From Olsenella uli (GTDB lineage: Bacteria; Actinomycetota; Coriobacteriia; Coriobacteriales; Atopobiaceae), in contig NZ_JACJKN010000010.1 of the NCBI RefSeq assembly GCF_016900775.1, positions 1 through 64,000 on the forward strand: 64,000 nt of DNA, read 5' to 3'. Every line of letters begins with the position of its first letter. Position 1 is the stretch's first letter. Position numbers and translations under genes: made by a program. Below, piece after piece: positions 46,064-55,066 of this stretch. The notes below the pieces were generated by a model. That model ran no database searches and was not told where the DNA came from. It saw only the letters and a program-made list of their open reading frames with translations.

Positions 46064-47092
46064 CTAGCGCAGCGGGCGCTCCGGGAGGGCATGCATCTCG
46101 GGGCGCCAGCCCACCGGCGAGGCCGTCCCGTCGAGCGAGGCCGCGGCCGTCAGGGCCAGGCCAAAGAGCAGGTCGGACTCGCTCGCCTGAAGCGCCGAGA
46201 AGGACGTCTGGCGCATGAGCTCGGAGATGGCAACGGCGCCGCCCAGGATCACGGGCGCGCGCTTGGCCTGCAGGCCCGGCAGCTCGGCGCGCTGCTCGAC
46301 GGTAAGGCCGGCAAGGCGGGCCTCGAGCGCCTCGACCTTCTCGCGCGTGAGGCTGGCAAGGTGGACGCGCGCGGAGTCATAGGGCTCCAGCTCGGCATCC
46401 ATGGCCACGAGGCTCGTGACCGTGCCACCGCAGACGACGAGCGCCTCCGGGGCGCCCGCGACGGCGCGCTCGGAGCCGGCTGCCCAGAGCCCGCCCTCCT
46501 CGACGGCCGGGACAAACCCCTCGGCGACGAAGGCGTGGGCGGCAGCCAGGTCGCCCGCGGTCGGCAGCGGGGCAGCCTGGAGGTACTTCTCGGTCACCCG
46601 GCGGCAGCCCACGTCGACCGAGCGCACGTAGGTGAGGTCGAACGCCCCGTCCTCCCCCAGCGACCCGAGGGCAAGCTCGGTGGAGCCGCCGCCGTTGTCG
46701 GCCACGAGGATGCGCCGGCCCCGGAAGTCCTGGGCCACGCCGAGAAACGTCAGCGAGCCCTCAATCCGGCCGGGGATGACGAGCGGCGAGAGGCCCAGGG
46801 ACTCGAGCGCAGACGTCATGTCGCGCGAGTTCTCCGCGTCGCGGGCCGCGCTCGTGAGGGTGCAGCACGCCGCGGGGGCTCCGGCCTCGACGGCCAGGGC
46901 CACGTAGCCGCGCACGCAGGAGAAGACGCGCTCGATGGCGTCCGGCCGGAGCCGTCCCGTGGCGTCGACCCCCTCGCCGAGGTTGCAGATCTCCGAGTGC
47001 TTGATGAGGCGGGTCACGCGCCCGCCCTCGACGTCCGCCACGGCGAGGCGGGCGGTCACGGTCCCGATGTCGATGCAGGCCACGCGCGTCAT
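46064..47092 (-). CDS. Ppx/GppA-family phosphatase
   Basis: The 342-residue ASKHA-fold protein should hydrolyse polyphosphate or pppGpp. Motifs: ACIDIGTVTARLAVADVEGG (phosphate-1 loop), VADNGGGSTELALG (phosphate-2 loop), and the acid CTLTSAARDAENS. ATG 47092 follows GGAGAG and lies 2 bases after the divIC-like stop. It lacks the C-terminal HD domain of long Ppx. The mazG-divIC-ppx order is common in actinobacteria, supporting the idea that the island split an older cluster. Confidence 0.92.
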   Translation of the reverse strand: MTRVACIDIGTVTARLAVADVEGGRVTRLIKHSEICNLGEGVDATGRLRPDAIERVFSCVRGYVALAVEAGAPAACCTLTSAARDAENSRDMTSALESLGLSPLVIPGRIEGSLTFLGVAQDFRGRRILVADNGGGSTELALGSLGEDGAFDLTYVRSVDVGCRRVTEKYLQAAPLPTAGDLAAAHAFVAEGFVPAVEEGGLWAAGSERAVAGAPEALVVCGGTVTSLVAMDAELEPYDSARVHLASLTREKVEALEARLAGLTVEQRAELPGLQAKRAPVILGGAVAISELMRQTSFSALQASESDLLFGLALTAAASLDGTASPVGWRPEMHALPERPLR

Positions 47093-47093
47093 G

Positions 47094-47675
47094 CTACTCT
47101 CCCTTGTACTGGAAGACGAGGTCGCCGATGACCACGTACCAGGGGAGCGCCTCGCCCTCGTTGGCGGGGGCGTCGTCGGACTCCTCCGGCGCGCCCTCGA
47201 GCACGACGCCGACCTCGCCCTCGTCCACAAATCCGCGACGGCGCGCCTCGTCCTCGATGCCCTCGCGGGTCTGGAGGCGGCTGATGTCTCCCTGATACTC
47301 CTCGATGCTGGCGTTGAGCCCGTCAAGCGTCTCCTGCTTCACGCCCTGGTCACGCCACGCGCGATAGAGGCCCTGCGCCGGCGGGTAGACCGAGACGAGG
47401 ACGAAGAGCACGACGGCGGCGATGACGATCGGCGCGCGAAGGCGCGAGAGCAGGCCGGATGCGTCGACCTCCCGCACGCCGCGCAGGAGAGACGGGTCCG
47501 ACGGACGCCTTCCCGCGTCGCCGCGCGCGGGCGCGCCCTTCTCCGCGCGCCGACCGGGGGCCCTCCTCGCCACGCCCTGGGCGCGCGAGACGCGCCGGCC
47601 GGGCGCGCCCGCGGATGCCGGGCGTGCCCCCATGCCGACTCTCAGGCTGGGTCTTGTGAGTACTCTCTCGCTCAT
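47094..47675 (-). CDS. DivIC/FtsB-like septum formation initiator
   Basis: The 193-residue bitopic protein has a basic, Ala/Arg/Pro-rich N-terminal part of about 80 residues, one transmembrane helix (APIVIAAVVLFVLVSVYPPA) and an extracytoplasmic coiled coil (TLDGLNASIEEYQGDISRLQ) followed by a short acidic tail. This layout fits the DivIC/FtsB family of divisome proteins. The N-terminal extension is longer than in FtsB. Ribosome site before ATG 47675 is weak. Confidence 0.85.
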   Translation of the reverse strand: MSERVLTRPSLRVGMGARPASAGAPGRRVSRAQGVARRAPGRRAEKGAPARGDAGRRPSDPSLLRGVREVDASGLLSRLRAPIVIAAVVLFVLVSVYPPAQGLYRAWRDQGVKQETLDGLNASIEEYQGDISRLQTREGIEDEARRRGFVDEGEVGVVLEGAPEESDDAPANEGEALPWYVVIGDLVFQYKGE

Positions 47676-47765
47676 GCCGCTGCTTCGTTTCTGGTTCGTG
47701 TTTGGCTGGGCTGTACGCTGTGTCTGCCTTAGTTATACCAGACGGGCGGCGGCACGGGGGCGCGC

Positions 47766-47859
47766 TCAGAGGTTCTCCTCCGCCTTCGCACGGCCCCAAA
47801 GCTCATTCAGGGCCGCAGCGTCAAGCTCGTCGAGAACAACGCCCAGCTCACGGGCCCTC
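47766..47859 (-). pseudogene. mazG: mazG 3' fragment
   Basis: The fragment encodes the last 30 residues of MazG (VVLDELDAAALNELWGRAKA then EENL and stop), cut at 47859 by the IS1634-like left end. It differs from the full gene at 58099 by one Asp-to-Gly change and one other base. It has no start codon and is a duplication of the gene's end. Confidence 0.9.
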
Positions 47860-49842
47860 CCGAGTTTTGCAGCCGTATCGGATAAATAGCGCGCCATCGG
47901 CCCTGCTAGAGGGCCTTTTTCTTTGTGTCGATCATATGACTATTATACTAGGTGCTTGTCGGTGCATGACATGATGGGACATATTGTTCCCGCAGGTCAG
48001 GGGCCGGATATGTACCTCAGGAAGTCAAAGAAGAAGAACGGGCGCGCGTACCTCACGATCGTGGAGGCCTACCGCGACGAGCGCGGCAAGAACATGTCCC
48101 GCACCGTCGAGAGCCTCGGCTACGTCGACGACCTGGAGCGCTCCGGGATCGCCGACCCGATCGGGCACTTCACCGAGGAGTGCGCGAGGCGCAACGAGGC
48201 CAGGCGCGCCGGGACCGAGCCGGTGATCGTGAAGATCGGCCCCCTGCAGAGGATCGACAAGCGCGACGGGGAGGCCCGCGTCGAGCTCGGGGCGGCCGTG
48301 GTGGACGCCTACCTCAACCGGGACCTGGGGCTGTGGTCGTTCTTCGAGCGCAGGAGGACGGCGAGGGGGGTCTCCTTCGACCCCTACCGCGTGCTCGAGC
48401 TGCTGGTGTGGGACCGCATAGCCCACCCGTCGTCCAAGAAGGGCGCCTGGGAGGACAGATCCGCCTTCCCGCGCAAGTGCCCCTTCTCGCTCGGCGACGT
48501 CTACCGCGCGCTCACCTACCTCGACGAGAGGCGCGGCGAGCTGGTCGCGCACGCGAACGCCTCGCTCGAGGCGGCGCGCGGCCCCCGGGACACCCGCGTG
48601 CTCTACCACGACGTCACCAACTTCTTCTTCGAGGTCGAGGGCGAGGACGGCTTCCGCATGCGCGGGGTCTCCAAGGAGCACCGGCCGAGCCCGATCGTGC
48701 AGATGGGGCTGTTCCTCGACGCCGACGGGATCCCGCTGGACTACGCGCTGTTCCCGGGGAACGCGCCCGACGTCGCGACGCTCGTGCCGGCGATGGAGGG
48801 GGCGGGCGTGCGGTTCGGGCCCGACAGCCCGGAGCGGGTCGTCGTGGTCGCCGACAAGGGCCTCAACGCCTCGGCGAACATCGCCCGCTGCATCCTGGAC
48901 GGCAGCGGCTACGTCTTCTCGCAGAGCGTGCGCAGGGCGGACGCCGGGCTCAGGTCCTGGGTGCTGGCCGACGAGGGCTACGCCTCGAACGAGGAGGGGA
49001 CGTACAAGGTGAAGTCCCGCATCGGCGAGAAGGCGGTCTACGTCACCGGCGAGGACGGCCGCAGGAAGAGGGTCATGGTGCCCGTCAAGCAGGTGGCGTT
49101 CTGGTCCAGGAGGTACGCGGAGAGGAGCCGCGCCGAGCGCGCCAAGGTGGTGGAGAAGAGCCTGCGCGCGATCGCGCGCGGCGACGCGGCGCGCGCCTAC
49201 GAGAGGTCGAGCTCGCGCTACGCGAGGCCGGTGCCCGTGGACCCCGAGACCGGCGAGGTCGGCGCCACCGCCTGGGTCCTCGACGAGGCCCGGATCGCCG
49301 AGGACGCCCGCTGCGACGGGTACTACTGCATCGTCACCTCCGAGCAGGACATGGCCGACGGGGAGGTCATCGACTGCTACCGGGGCCTGCGGAGGATCGA
49401 GGAGTCGTTCCGCGTGGTCAAGGGGGAGGTGGACGCGCGGCCGGTCTACGTGTCAACCGAGGCGCACATCCGCTCCCACTTCCTCGTGTGCTTCCTGGCG
49501 CTGCTCGTCATGCGCCTGATGCAGGCCGACGTCGGGCGGGCGACGGGGTCGAGGCCCTCGGCCGGCGCGGTGCAGGAGGCGCTCTCGGGCGTCGTTGGGC
49601 ACCGCCTCGACGGGAACCACTGGATCTTCGACTACCGCACCGACCTGACCGACGCGCTCGGCGAGGCGGCAGGCATCGACCTGACGCGCCGGGTCGCGTC
49701 CAAGGGCAGGGTGCGCGAGATCATGGCGTCCGTGAGGAAACCGAGGAGCTGAGGCGTACCACGTCGTGAAAAGTCATCGAGGAGAGGGCGGTTCTCCCAG
49801 CTAGACGGTGGAGAACCGCCCTTTTCAGCTGCAAAAGTCAGG
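47859..49842 (+). mobile_element. IS1634-family insertion sequence, complete
   Basis: Imperfect terminal inverted repeats: left CCCGAGTTTTGCAGCCG (47859 on) and right, read inward, CCTGACTTTTGCAGCTG (49842 back), 14 of 17 matching. A terminator (GGCCCT, AGGGCC, TTTTT; 47899-47920) lies inside the left end. At the right end a strong hairpin GGGCGGTTCTCC with its complement and TTTT (49787-49825) follows the transposase. No target-site duplication is visible, since the flanks are rearranged. Confidence 0.85.
48010..49752 (+). CDS. IS1634-family transposase
   Basis: The 580-residue protein starts MYLRKSKKKNGRAYLTIVEA, as IS1549/IS1634 transposases do. The frame is open from 47923, but I prefer ATG 48010 for this reason. 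DDE residues are readable: Asp in LYHDVTNFFFEVEG, Asp in VVVADKGLNASAN, and Glu in the YRGLRRIEESFRVVKGE signature. It appears intact. A 105-bp copy of the gene's end and the right terminus is at 57961-58065. Confidence 0.93.
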   Translation: MYLRKSKKKNGRAYLTIVEAYRDERGKNMSRTVESLGYVDDLERSGIADPIGHFTEECARRNEARRAGTEPVIVKIGPLQRIDKRDGEARVELGAAVVDAYLNRDLGLWSFFERRRTARGVSFDPYRVLELLVWDRIAHPSSKKGAWEDRSAFPRKCPFSLGDVYRALTYLDERRGELVAHANASLEAARGPRDTRVLYHDVTNFFFEVEGEDGFRMRGVSKEHRPSPIVQMGLFLDADGIPLDYALFPGNAPDVATLVPAMEGAGVRFGPDSPERVVVVADKGLNASANIARCILDGSGYVFSQSVRRADAGLRSWVLADEGYASNEEGTYKVKSRIGEKAVYVTGEDGRRKRVMVPVKQVAFWSRRYAERSRAERAKVVEKSLRAIARGDAARAYERSSSRYARPVPVDPETGEVGATAWVLDEARIAEDARCDGYYCIVTSEQDMADGEVIDCYRGLRRIEESFRVVKGEVDARPVYVSTEAHIRSHFLVCFLALLVMRLMQADVGRATGSRPSAGAVQEALSGVVGHRLDGNHWIFDYRTDLTDALGEAAGIDLTRRVASKGRVREIMASVRKPRS

Positions 49843-49924
49843 TTGTACTCCCACGGCGTTCGCGGCGTGCGGCACCATGTACCGCAGGGCGCCGGTGAGT
49901 TCGAGCGACCCGCGCCGCATAGCG

Positions 49925-49955
49925 CAGACGGGCCCGGGAGTCCCGGGCCCGTCTG
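49925..49955. terminator. Strong hairpin downstream of lacB
   Basis: CAGACGGGCCCGGG pairs with CCCGGGCCCGTCTG around a 3-base loop. It lies about 37 bases past the lacB stop; there is no U-tract. It may end the lacAB transcript. Confidence 0.55.
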
Positions 49956-49991
49956 ATGAGGAGGTGCTATGCCACAGGACGCAAGCCCGCA

Positions 49992-50519
49992 CTAGTCGTG
50001 ATAGCCGCCGCGATCCCACTTCTCGATGAACTCATCGAAGAAGTGCGGATCGGCCTGAGCCTCGGCGTCGGCCTTGTTGACGGCGTCGATCTTGACCACC
50101 AGGGCGTCACGCTCGGGCGTGGACTCGTACTCGGCCTCGAGGAAGGCGAGCATGATATCGGCCATGAGGAACTCACCGGTGATCTTGCCGCCGAAGCCGA
50201 CGACGTTGGCGTTGAGCTCGCGGCGGGCGTACAGGGCGCTCGTCATGTCACGGACCAGGGCGCAGCGGGCGCCGGGAACCTTGTTCACCGAGTTGGTGAT
50301 GCCGATGCCGGTGCCGCAGAGCACGACGCCCAGGTCGGCCTCGCCGGAGGCCACGGCCTCGCCCACGGCCTTGCCGTAGATGGGGTAGTGGGTGCGGGTG
50401 TGGCTGAACGTGCCGCAGTCCAGCACCTCGTAGCCGGCCTCCTCGAGGCGGTCGTGCAGGTAGGTCTTCTCGTCGGTGACGATGTGGTCGCAGCCGAGGG
50501 CGACGATCTTCTTGGTCAT
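49992..50519 (-). CDS. lacB: Galactose-6-phosphate isomerase subunit LacB
   Basis: The 175-residue subunit belongs to the RpiB/LacAB family. It matches LacB closely in [55 protein letters not shown] and [20 protein letters not shown]. With LacA it converts galactose 6-phosphate to tagatose 6-phosphate. ATG 50519 follows GGGGGA and starts 12 bases after the lacA stop. Confidence 0.95.
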   Translation of the reverse strand: MTKKIVALGCDHIVTDEKTYLHDRLEEAGYEVLDCGTFSHTRTHYPIYGKAVGEAVASGEADLGVVLCGTGIGITNSVNKVPGARCALVRDMTSALYARRELNANVVGFGGKITGEFLMADIMLAFLEAEYESTPERDALVVKIDAVNKADAEAQADPHFFDEFIEKWDRGGYHD

Positions 50520-50531
50520 TTCTTGTCCCCC

Positions 50532-50960
50532 TTAGGCCATCTTGTTGAGCATATCGACGCGGATCTGATGACGGCCGGCGGCGTAGTCGGCCTTCAGGAA
50601 CTCACGGGCGATCTTCTTGGCGACCTCGGGGCCGACGACGCCGGAGCCCATGCAGACCATGCGGGCGTTGTTGTGCTCGCGGGTCATGTAGGCGCTGCGC
50701 TCGTCGGAGATGTTGGCGGCAACCATGCCCTTCACGCGGGTGGCGGCGAGGTAGCTGCCCACGCCGTACTCGTCGAAGCAAAGACCCTGGGAACCCTCGT
50801 TCTCAAGCAGGTCCGCGGCGACCGCGCAGGCGGAGTCCACGAAGTCCGCGGCAGGGGTCTCGGACAGGTCCACGACCTCGTGGCCGTCCTCTATCAGCGT
50901 CTCCTTGACGAGTTCCTTGAGCGGCATGCCAGCCGCGTCAGAACCGATGACAACCCTCAT
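50532..50960 (-). CDS. lacA: Galactose-6-phosphate isomerase subunit LacA
   Basis: The 142-residue protein has exactly the length of Staphylococcus LacA and shares IGSDAAGMPLKELVKE, the SDERSAYMTREHNNARM region and the ending GRHQIRVDMLNKMA. ATG 50960 follows GGAGGAGG. It is the first gene of the minus-strand lacAB operon, divergent from lacF. Confidence 0.95.
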   Translation of the reverse strand: MRVVIGSDAAGMPLKELVKETLIEDGHEVVDLSETPAADFVDSACAVAADLLENEGSQGLCFDEYGVGSYLAATRVKGMVAANISDERSAYMTREHNNARMVCMGSGVVGPEVAKKIAREFLKADYAAGRHQIRVDMLNKMA

Positions 50961-51014
50961 GTTGCCCTCCTCCTTTTCCCATGACGCTCACGTTGCGGGT
51001 CATTGTGCCTATTC

Positions 51015-51043
51015 ACATTATTCAACATTATCAAACACTTCAA
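51015..51043 (-). promoter_or_regulatory. Promoter of lacAB
   Basis: On the minus strand TTGAAG (51038-51043) and TAATGT (51015-51020) are 17 bases apart, in an AT-rich stretch about 55 bases upstream of the lacA start. Confidence 0.6.
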
Positions 51044-51191
51044 TCATGCAAGAACTATTTCAAACTCACGTAATCTTCGAGGATATTCGTTCGAATCTTG
51101 CACTATCCACCGTTTACCGGCCTATTCATACCATCTATCCATCTCCATTCGTATAGCAAAGTGTTTACTTTTGTTGCTATGCTAGGCTGCG

Positions 51192-51250
51192 TTGTGCCCG
51201 GATGCTCTACGCATCTTTTATTATCCACCAAAATGAGCACGTGCTCATTT
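51192..51250 (+). promoter_or_regulatory. lacF promoter with overlapping palindromic operator
   Basis: TTGTGC (51192-51197) and TTTTAT (51216-51221) are 18 bases apart. Immediately downstream the perfect palindrome AAATGAGCACGTGCTCATTT (51231-51250) occupies the initial transcribed region, just before AGAAAGGAGG of lacF. It is the likely binding site of the LacI-family regulator encoded at 51715-52761. Confidence 0.75.
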
Positions 51251-51266
51251 AGAAAGGAGGAGCCTC

Positions 51267-51605
51267 GTGGCATCTAAAGAAGAAATCTCGATGATCGGTT
51301 TTGAAATCATCGCTTACGCGGGGGACGCCCAGACCGACCTGCTCACCGCATGCGAGAAGGCCAGCTCCGGTGACATCGCCGGGGCGCGCGAACTCCACGC
51401 CTCGGCGAAGCAGGCGCTCATCGACGCCCACGATGTCCAAACCCGGCTGCTTTCCCAAGAGGCGGGCGGCTGCGAAATGGACGTCACCTTCATCATGGTC
51501 CACGCCCAGGACACCCTCATGACCACCATGATGCTCGAGAAGCAGACCCGCTTCACCATAGACGCCTATGAGCGAATCGCCTCGCTCGAGGCGAAGCTCG
51601 CCTAG
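51267..51605 (+). CDS. lacF: PTS lactose/cellobiose-family IIA component
   Basis: The 112-residue all-helical protein passes phosphate to the IIB domain of the permease. The phosphorylated His is in MDVTFIMVHAQDTLMTTMML. GTG 51267 follows AAAGGAGG at good spacing. It lies divergent from lacAB and is separated from lacE by the regulator gene, unlike the usual contiguous lacFE. Confidence 0.95.
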   Translation: MASKEEISMIGFEIIAYAGDAQTDLLTACEKASSGDIAGARELHASAKQALIDAHDVQTRLLSQEAGGCEMDVTFIMVHAQDTLMTTMMLEKQTRFTIDAYERIASLEAKLA

Positions 51606-51649
51606 GCGGGCGCCAAGGTCCTATCGCCCCGGCACGGTCACACACGCTC

Positions 51650-51697
51650 ACCCTGGGCTCGCGGCGAATCAAAACACTCCGAGCATCGCCCCAGGGT
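51650..51697. terminator. Inverted repeat between convergent lacF and the regulator
   Basis: ACCCTGGG (51650-51657) is complementary to CCCAGGGT (51690-51697). It lies in the 109-bp space between the two converging stops and may terminate both. Confidence 0.45.
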
Positions 51698-51714
51698 ATG
51701 CGAATCCGAGCGCG

Positions 51715-52761
51715 CTACGGTCTCACCGCGACCGTGGCGCGCTCGACTATTGCACCCGGAAGACGCACCGCCTCGACGCGCTCCTCCCCCGACATCTGGG
51801 CGAAGAAGTGGTCGAACGTCCTCTTTCCCCGCTCGCGCAGGTCAAATCGAACCGTGGTCAACGTGTTGTGCGGCACCACGCCTTGCAGGGAGTCGTCCAC
51901 ACCCACGACGCTCACGTCCTCGGGCACCCGACGCCCATGGGCCCTCAGGGCGGTCATCGCCCCCATCGCCATCTGGTCGTTGCCGACGTACAGCGCTGTC
52001 ATGTCCTTGTCCTGCGCAAGCTTGACGCCAAGCTCATAACCGCTGTCCGCCGTCCAATCGCCGCGCAGGGGCTCGAGCCGCTCAAGCCCGGCAACGTCGA
52101 GGGCGTCGGCCCAGCCGCGCAGGCGGAAGTCGGCCGTGATCGAGCCCTCGGGTCCGGCGAGGTGCCTGATGTGCGTATGGCCGCGCTCCCGCAGATAGTC
52201 GACGACCATGCGCGAGCAGCCGTACTGATCGGAGTCTATCGTCGTGCAACGAGGATGCTCCTTCATCGAGATGATGATCGTGGGCAGGCCGGGCACGGGC
52301 TTGAACTCGTCGAAGTCCTCCACCGCGCGGTTGGTGTTGAAGATCATGCCGTCAACGGGAAGCTCCGCCAGGCGGCGCGCGACGTTGCGAAGGCGCACCG
52401 GCCCCCCCTCGTCGAACTCGACGAGCGTCACCGCGTAGCCGCAATCGCGCGCCGCGGAGACGATGCCGTCGAGAGTCGCCACGTTGCCGGCGCGGGTGAT
52501 GTCGAACATGCACAGGCCTATGCAGCCGTACTTCCCGCCGCGCAGGGACCTGCCGGCGAAGCTTGGGTAGAAGCCGAGCTCATCCATGGCGTCCTCGACG
52601 CGCTTGCGTGTCTCCTCGACGACGCACGCCTGATTGTTCACCACGCGCGAGACCGTCTGGCGCGAGACGCCCGCCAAGCGCGCGACGTCCGCCATCGACA
52701 CCGCGCGGGTTCCGCGCCGGCCCGCCGCCGCACCCGTCTCTCCTGCTACCGACCGCCCCAC
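51715..52761 (-). CDS. LacI-family transcriptional regulator of the lac locus
   Basis: The 348-residue repressor-type protein has the LacI helix-turn-helix at about 22-48 (MADVARLAGVSRQTVSRVVN) and the periplasmic-binding-fold core with IDSDQYGCSRMVVDYL, GNDQMAMGAMTAL and VSVVGVDDS. GTG 52761 follows GAGGGGG. Two palindromes with the GCACGTGC core, at 51231 and 52923, flank the regulated genes and fit the symmetrical operators this family uses. Galactose 6-phosphate or a related sugar is a likely effector, by inference. Confidence 0.9.
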   Translation of the reverse strand: MGRSVAGETGAAAGRRGTRAVSMADVARLAGVSRQTVSRVVNNQACVVEETRKRVEDAMDELGFYPSFAGRSLRGGKYGCIGLCMFDITRAGNVATLDGIVSAARDCGYAVTLVEFDEGGPVRLRNVARRLAELPVDGMIFNTNRAVEDFDEFKPVPGLPTIIISMKEHPRCTTIDSDQYGCSRMVVDYLRERGHTHIRHLAGPEGSITADFRLRGWADALDVAGLERLEPLRGDWTADSGYELGVKLAQDKDMTALYVGNDQMAMGAMTALRAHGRRVPEDVSVVGVDDSLQGVVPHNTLTTVRFDLRERGKRTFDHFFAQMSGEERVEAVRLPGAIVERATVAVRP

Positions 52762-52902
52762 TCGGGCACCCCCTCGACTTGTTCAAGATGCACTGGCCCA
52801 CTCTATCATCATCGCCGCCGAGCGGCCAACGCCGCTCACGGACGATTTCACGCCCTTCACAGGCCGCCTCACGGCGGCTCGGTCGATCTCGCATGCCGTA
52901 TG

Positions 52903-52940
52903 TTAACGTGCTCATTGTAGTTATGGGCACGTGCTCATTA
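52903..52940. promoter_or_regulatory. Operator pair upstream of lacE
   Basis: ATGGGCACGTGCTCATTA (52923-52940) matches the lacF operator in 15 of 16 core positions, and a half-site TTAACGTGCTCATT (52903-52916) lies just before it. They are in the divergent space between the regulator gene and lacE, about 115 bases before the lacE start. No clear -10/-35 pair stands out. Confidence 0.6.
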
Positions 52941-53053
52941 CGGGATCGCATCCGGGCAACAGGCCCGTCATGCAGCCGCCGCCCACCGCAGACACCTGTT
53001 TTCAGCTGGCTATTGACATCTGCGGAACAACCTGCCATGTGAACGGAGGATCC

Positions 53054-54928
53054 ATGGAAAAACTCATCGCGCTCATCGAGAAGGGAAAGCCCTTCTTCAA
53101 CGCCATCGCGCGCAACAAGTACCTCAAGGCGATTCGCGACGGCTTCATCTCCGTCATGCCCATCATCATCGTGTCGAGCGTCTTCCTGCTCGTCAGCGCC
53201 GTCCCCAACGTCTGGGGCTTCTACTGGCCCGCAGAGATCAACGACGTGCTCATGAAGGCCTACAACTACTCGATGGGCATCGTCGGCATCTGCGCAGCGG
53301 CCACCACGGCCAAGCACTTCTGCGATGCGCAAAACCGCGACCTGCCCAAGAACAACCAGATCAACTTCATCTCGGTCATGATCGCATCGCTCATCGGTTT
53401 TCTGCTGCTCTCCAGCGACGCCATCAGCTTCACGGATAACGGGGTCTCCATCTCCGGCCTCGCCAACGGCTACATGGGATCCAAGGGCCTGCTAACCGCC
53501 TTTATCTGCGCGTTCGCCACCGGCATCATCTACAAGTTCTTTATCAAGCGCAACATCACCATCAGGATGCCCGAACAGGTGCCGCCCAATATCTCCCAGA
53601 CCTTCAAGGACATCATCCCCTTTGGCGTCTGCCTGGTCTTCTTCTGGGGCTTTGACTTTGCATTCCGCAACATCTTTGGCTTCTGTTTCGCCCAAGGCGT
53701 TATCCAGGTGTTCCAGCCGCTCTTCTCCGCGGCAGACGGCTATGTTGGCCTCGCCATCATCTACGGCGCCATGTCTCTCTTCTGGTTTGTAGGCGTCCAC
53801 GGCCCCTCCATCATCGAGCCCGCAATCTCCGCCGCCCTCATCTCCAACCTCGAGCTCAACATGGCCATGTACCAGGCCGGCGAGCACGCAACCGCCGTCC
53901 TCACCAAACCGCTTCAGGATTTCGTCGTCGCCATGGGCGGCACTGGTGCCACGTTGGTGATCTGCTTCATGTTCGCCTTCCTCGCCAAGTCCAAAGAGAT
54001 GCGCGCCGTGGGCCGTGCCTCAGCCGTACCGGTTTGCTTTGGCGTCAACGAACCGTTCCTCTTCGGCGCGCCCATGGTCTTGAACCCCATCTTCTTCATC
54101 CCCTTCATCTTCGCGCCCATCGCCAATATCTGGATCACCAAGTTCTTCATCGACGTCTTGGGTATGAACGGCTTTATGTTCAGCCTTCCCTGGACCACCC
54201 CCGCACCCGTTGGCATCGCCATGGGCCTGGGACTTCAGCCCCTTGCGTTCCTGCTCATCCCCGCCCTGCTGATTGTCGATTTCCTCATCTATTTCCCCTT
54301 CTTCAAGGTATACGACCGCGAGAAGTGCGCTGAAGAAGCCGAGGCCGATCAGGCTGAGGTCGCCCAGCGCGCCGCCCAAAAGCAGGCTGCCATGAACGCC
54401 GCATTCCAGGGCAAGGCCGACACCGCAAGCGTCGCCACCGGTGCCGTCGCCAAGGCCGCTGCGAGCATGGCAGCAGAGAAAAAGCGTGCCGCCGGCCAGT
54501 CTATGGACGAAGAATCTGCGGGCAACACCACCCCCGCTGCATCTGATAACGCCGTTGCCAGCGCCTCGTCCAGCACCATCGCCGCTGCGAGCGACCCCTA
54601 TGCAGCGCTCAACGGTCGTCGCGTCCTTGTCCTGTGCCAGGGAGGCGGAACCTCCGGCCTGCTCGCCAACGCGCTGGCCAAAGCTGCCCGCGAGCACGGC
54701 ATCGACCTTGAGACCGCAGCGGACGCTTACGGCAGCCATCTGGACATCATGCCGGACTTTGACCTTGTTATCCTGGCGCCCCAGGCAGCGTCCTACTTCG
54801 ACGACCTCAAGGCCGACGGCGAGCGTATGGGCGTTGCCTGCTGCGTCACCCGCGGCAAGCAGTACATCGACCTCACCCGCGACGGCGAGGCATCGCTGGC
54901 ATTTGTAGCCCAGCAGTTGGGCCTCTAG
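53054..54928 (+). CDS. lacE: PTS lactose-type IICB permease
   Basis: The 624-residue protein transports and phosphorylates lactose or a related beta-galactoside. The IIC part (about 1-430) has multiple membrane helices and the substrate motif VCFGVNEPFLFGAPM with its Glu. An Ala/Glu-rich linker of about 90 residues follows. The IIB domain has the phospho-Cys in VLVLCQGGGTSGLLANAL. ATG 53054 follows GGAGGAT. Its lower GC and different codon choice relative to the flanks suggest transfer. Confidence 0.95.
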   Translation: MEKLIALIEKGKPFFNAIARNKYLKAIRDGFISVMPIIIVSSVFLLVSAVPNVWGFYWPAEINDVLMKAYNYSMGIVGICAAATTAKHFCDAQNRDLPKNNQINFISVMIASLIGFLLLSSDAISFTDNGVSISGLANGYMGSKGLLTAFICAFATGIIYKFFIKRNITIRMPEQVPPNISQTFKDIIPFGVCLVFFWGFDFAFRNIFGFCFAQGVIQVFQPLFSAADGYVGLAIIYGAMSLFWFVGVHGPSIIEPAISAALISNLELNMAMYQAGEHATAVLTKPLQDFVVAMGGTGATLVICFMFAFLAKSKEMRAVGRASAVPVCFGVNEPFLFGAPMVLNPIFFIPFIFAPIANIWITKFFIDVLGMNGFMFSLPWTTPAPVGIAMGLGLQPLAFLLIPALLIVDFLIYFPFFKVYDREKCAEEAEADQAEVAQRAAQKQAAMNAAFQGKADTASVATGAVAKAAASMAAEKKRAAGQSMDEESAGNTTPAASDNAVASASSSTIAAASDPYAALNGRRVLVLCQGGGTSGLLANALAKAAREHGIDLETAADAYGSHLDIMPDFDLVILAPQAASYFDDLKADGERMGVACCVTRGKQYIDLTRDGEASLAFVAQQLGL

Positions 54929-55066
54929 ATCCCTGCACGTGCGACGGCGCGCTCGAATAGAGCCCCCCATTTCCGCGGTCCGGGGGCAGCACGCTCTACC
55001 GTCTTCTCCCGGACCGCCCCTAACCCCTTCAGCCCTAACAGCCCTTCAAACAAGATTGGATTCGCC

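Noticed and set aside
53013-53053. TTGACA just upstream of lacE as its promoter
   Set aside because: A -10 box at the right distance would fall on the ribosome site, leaving no leader.
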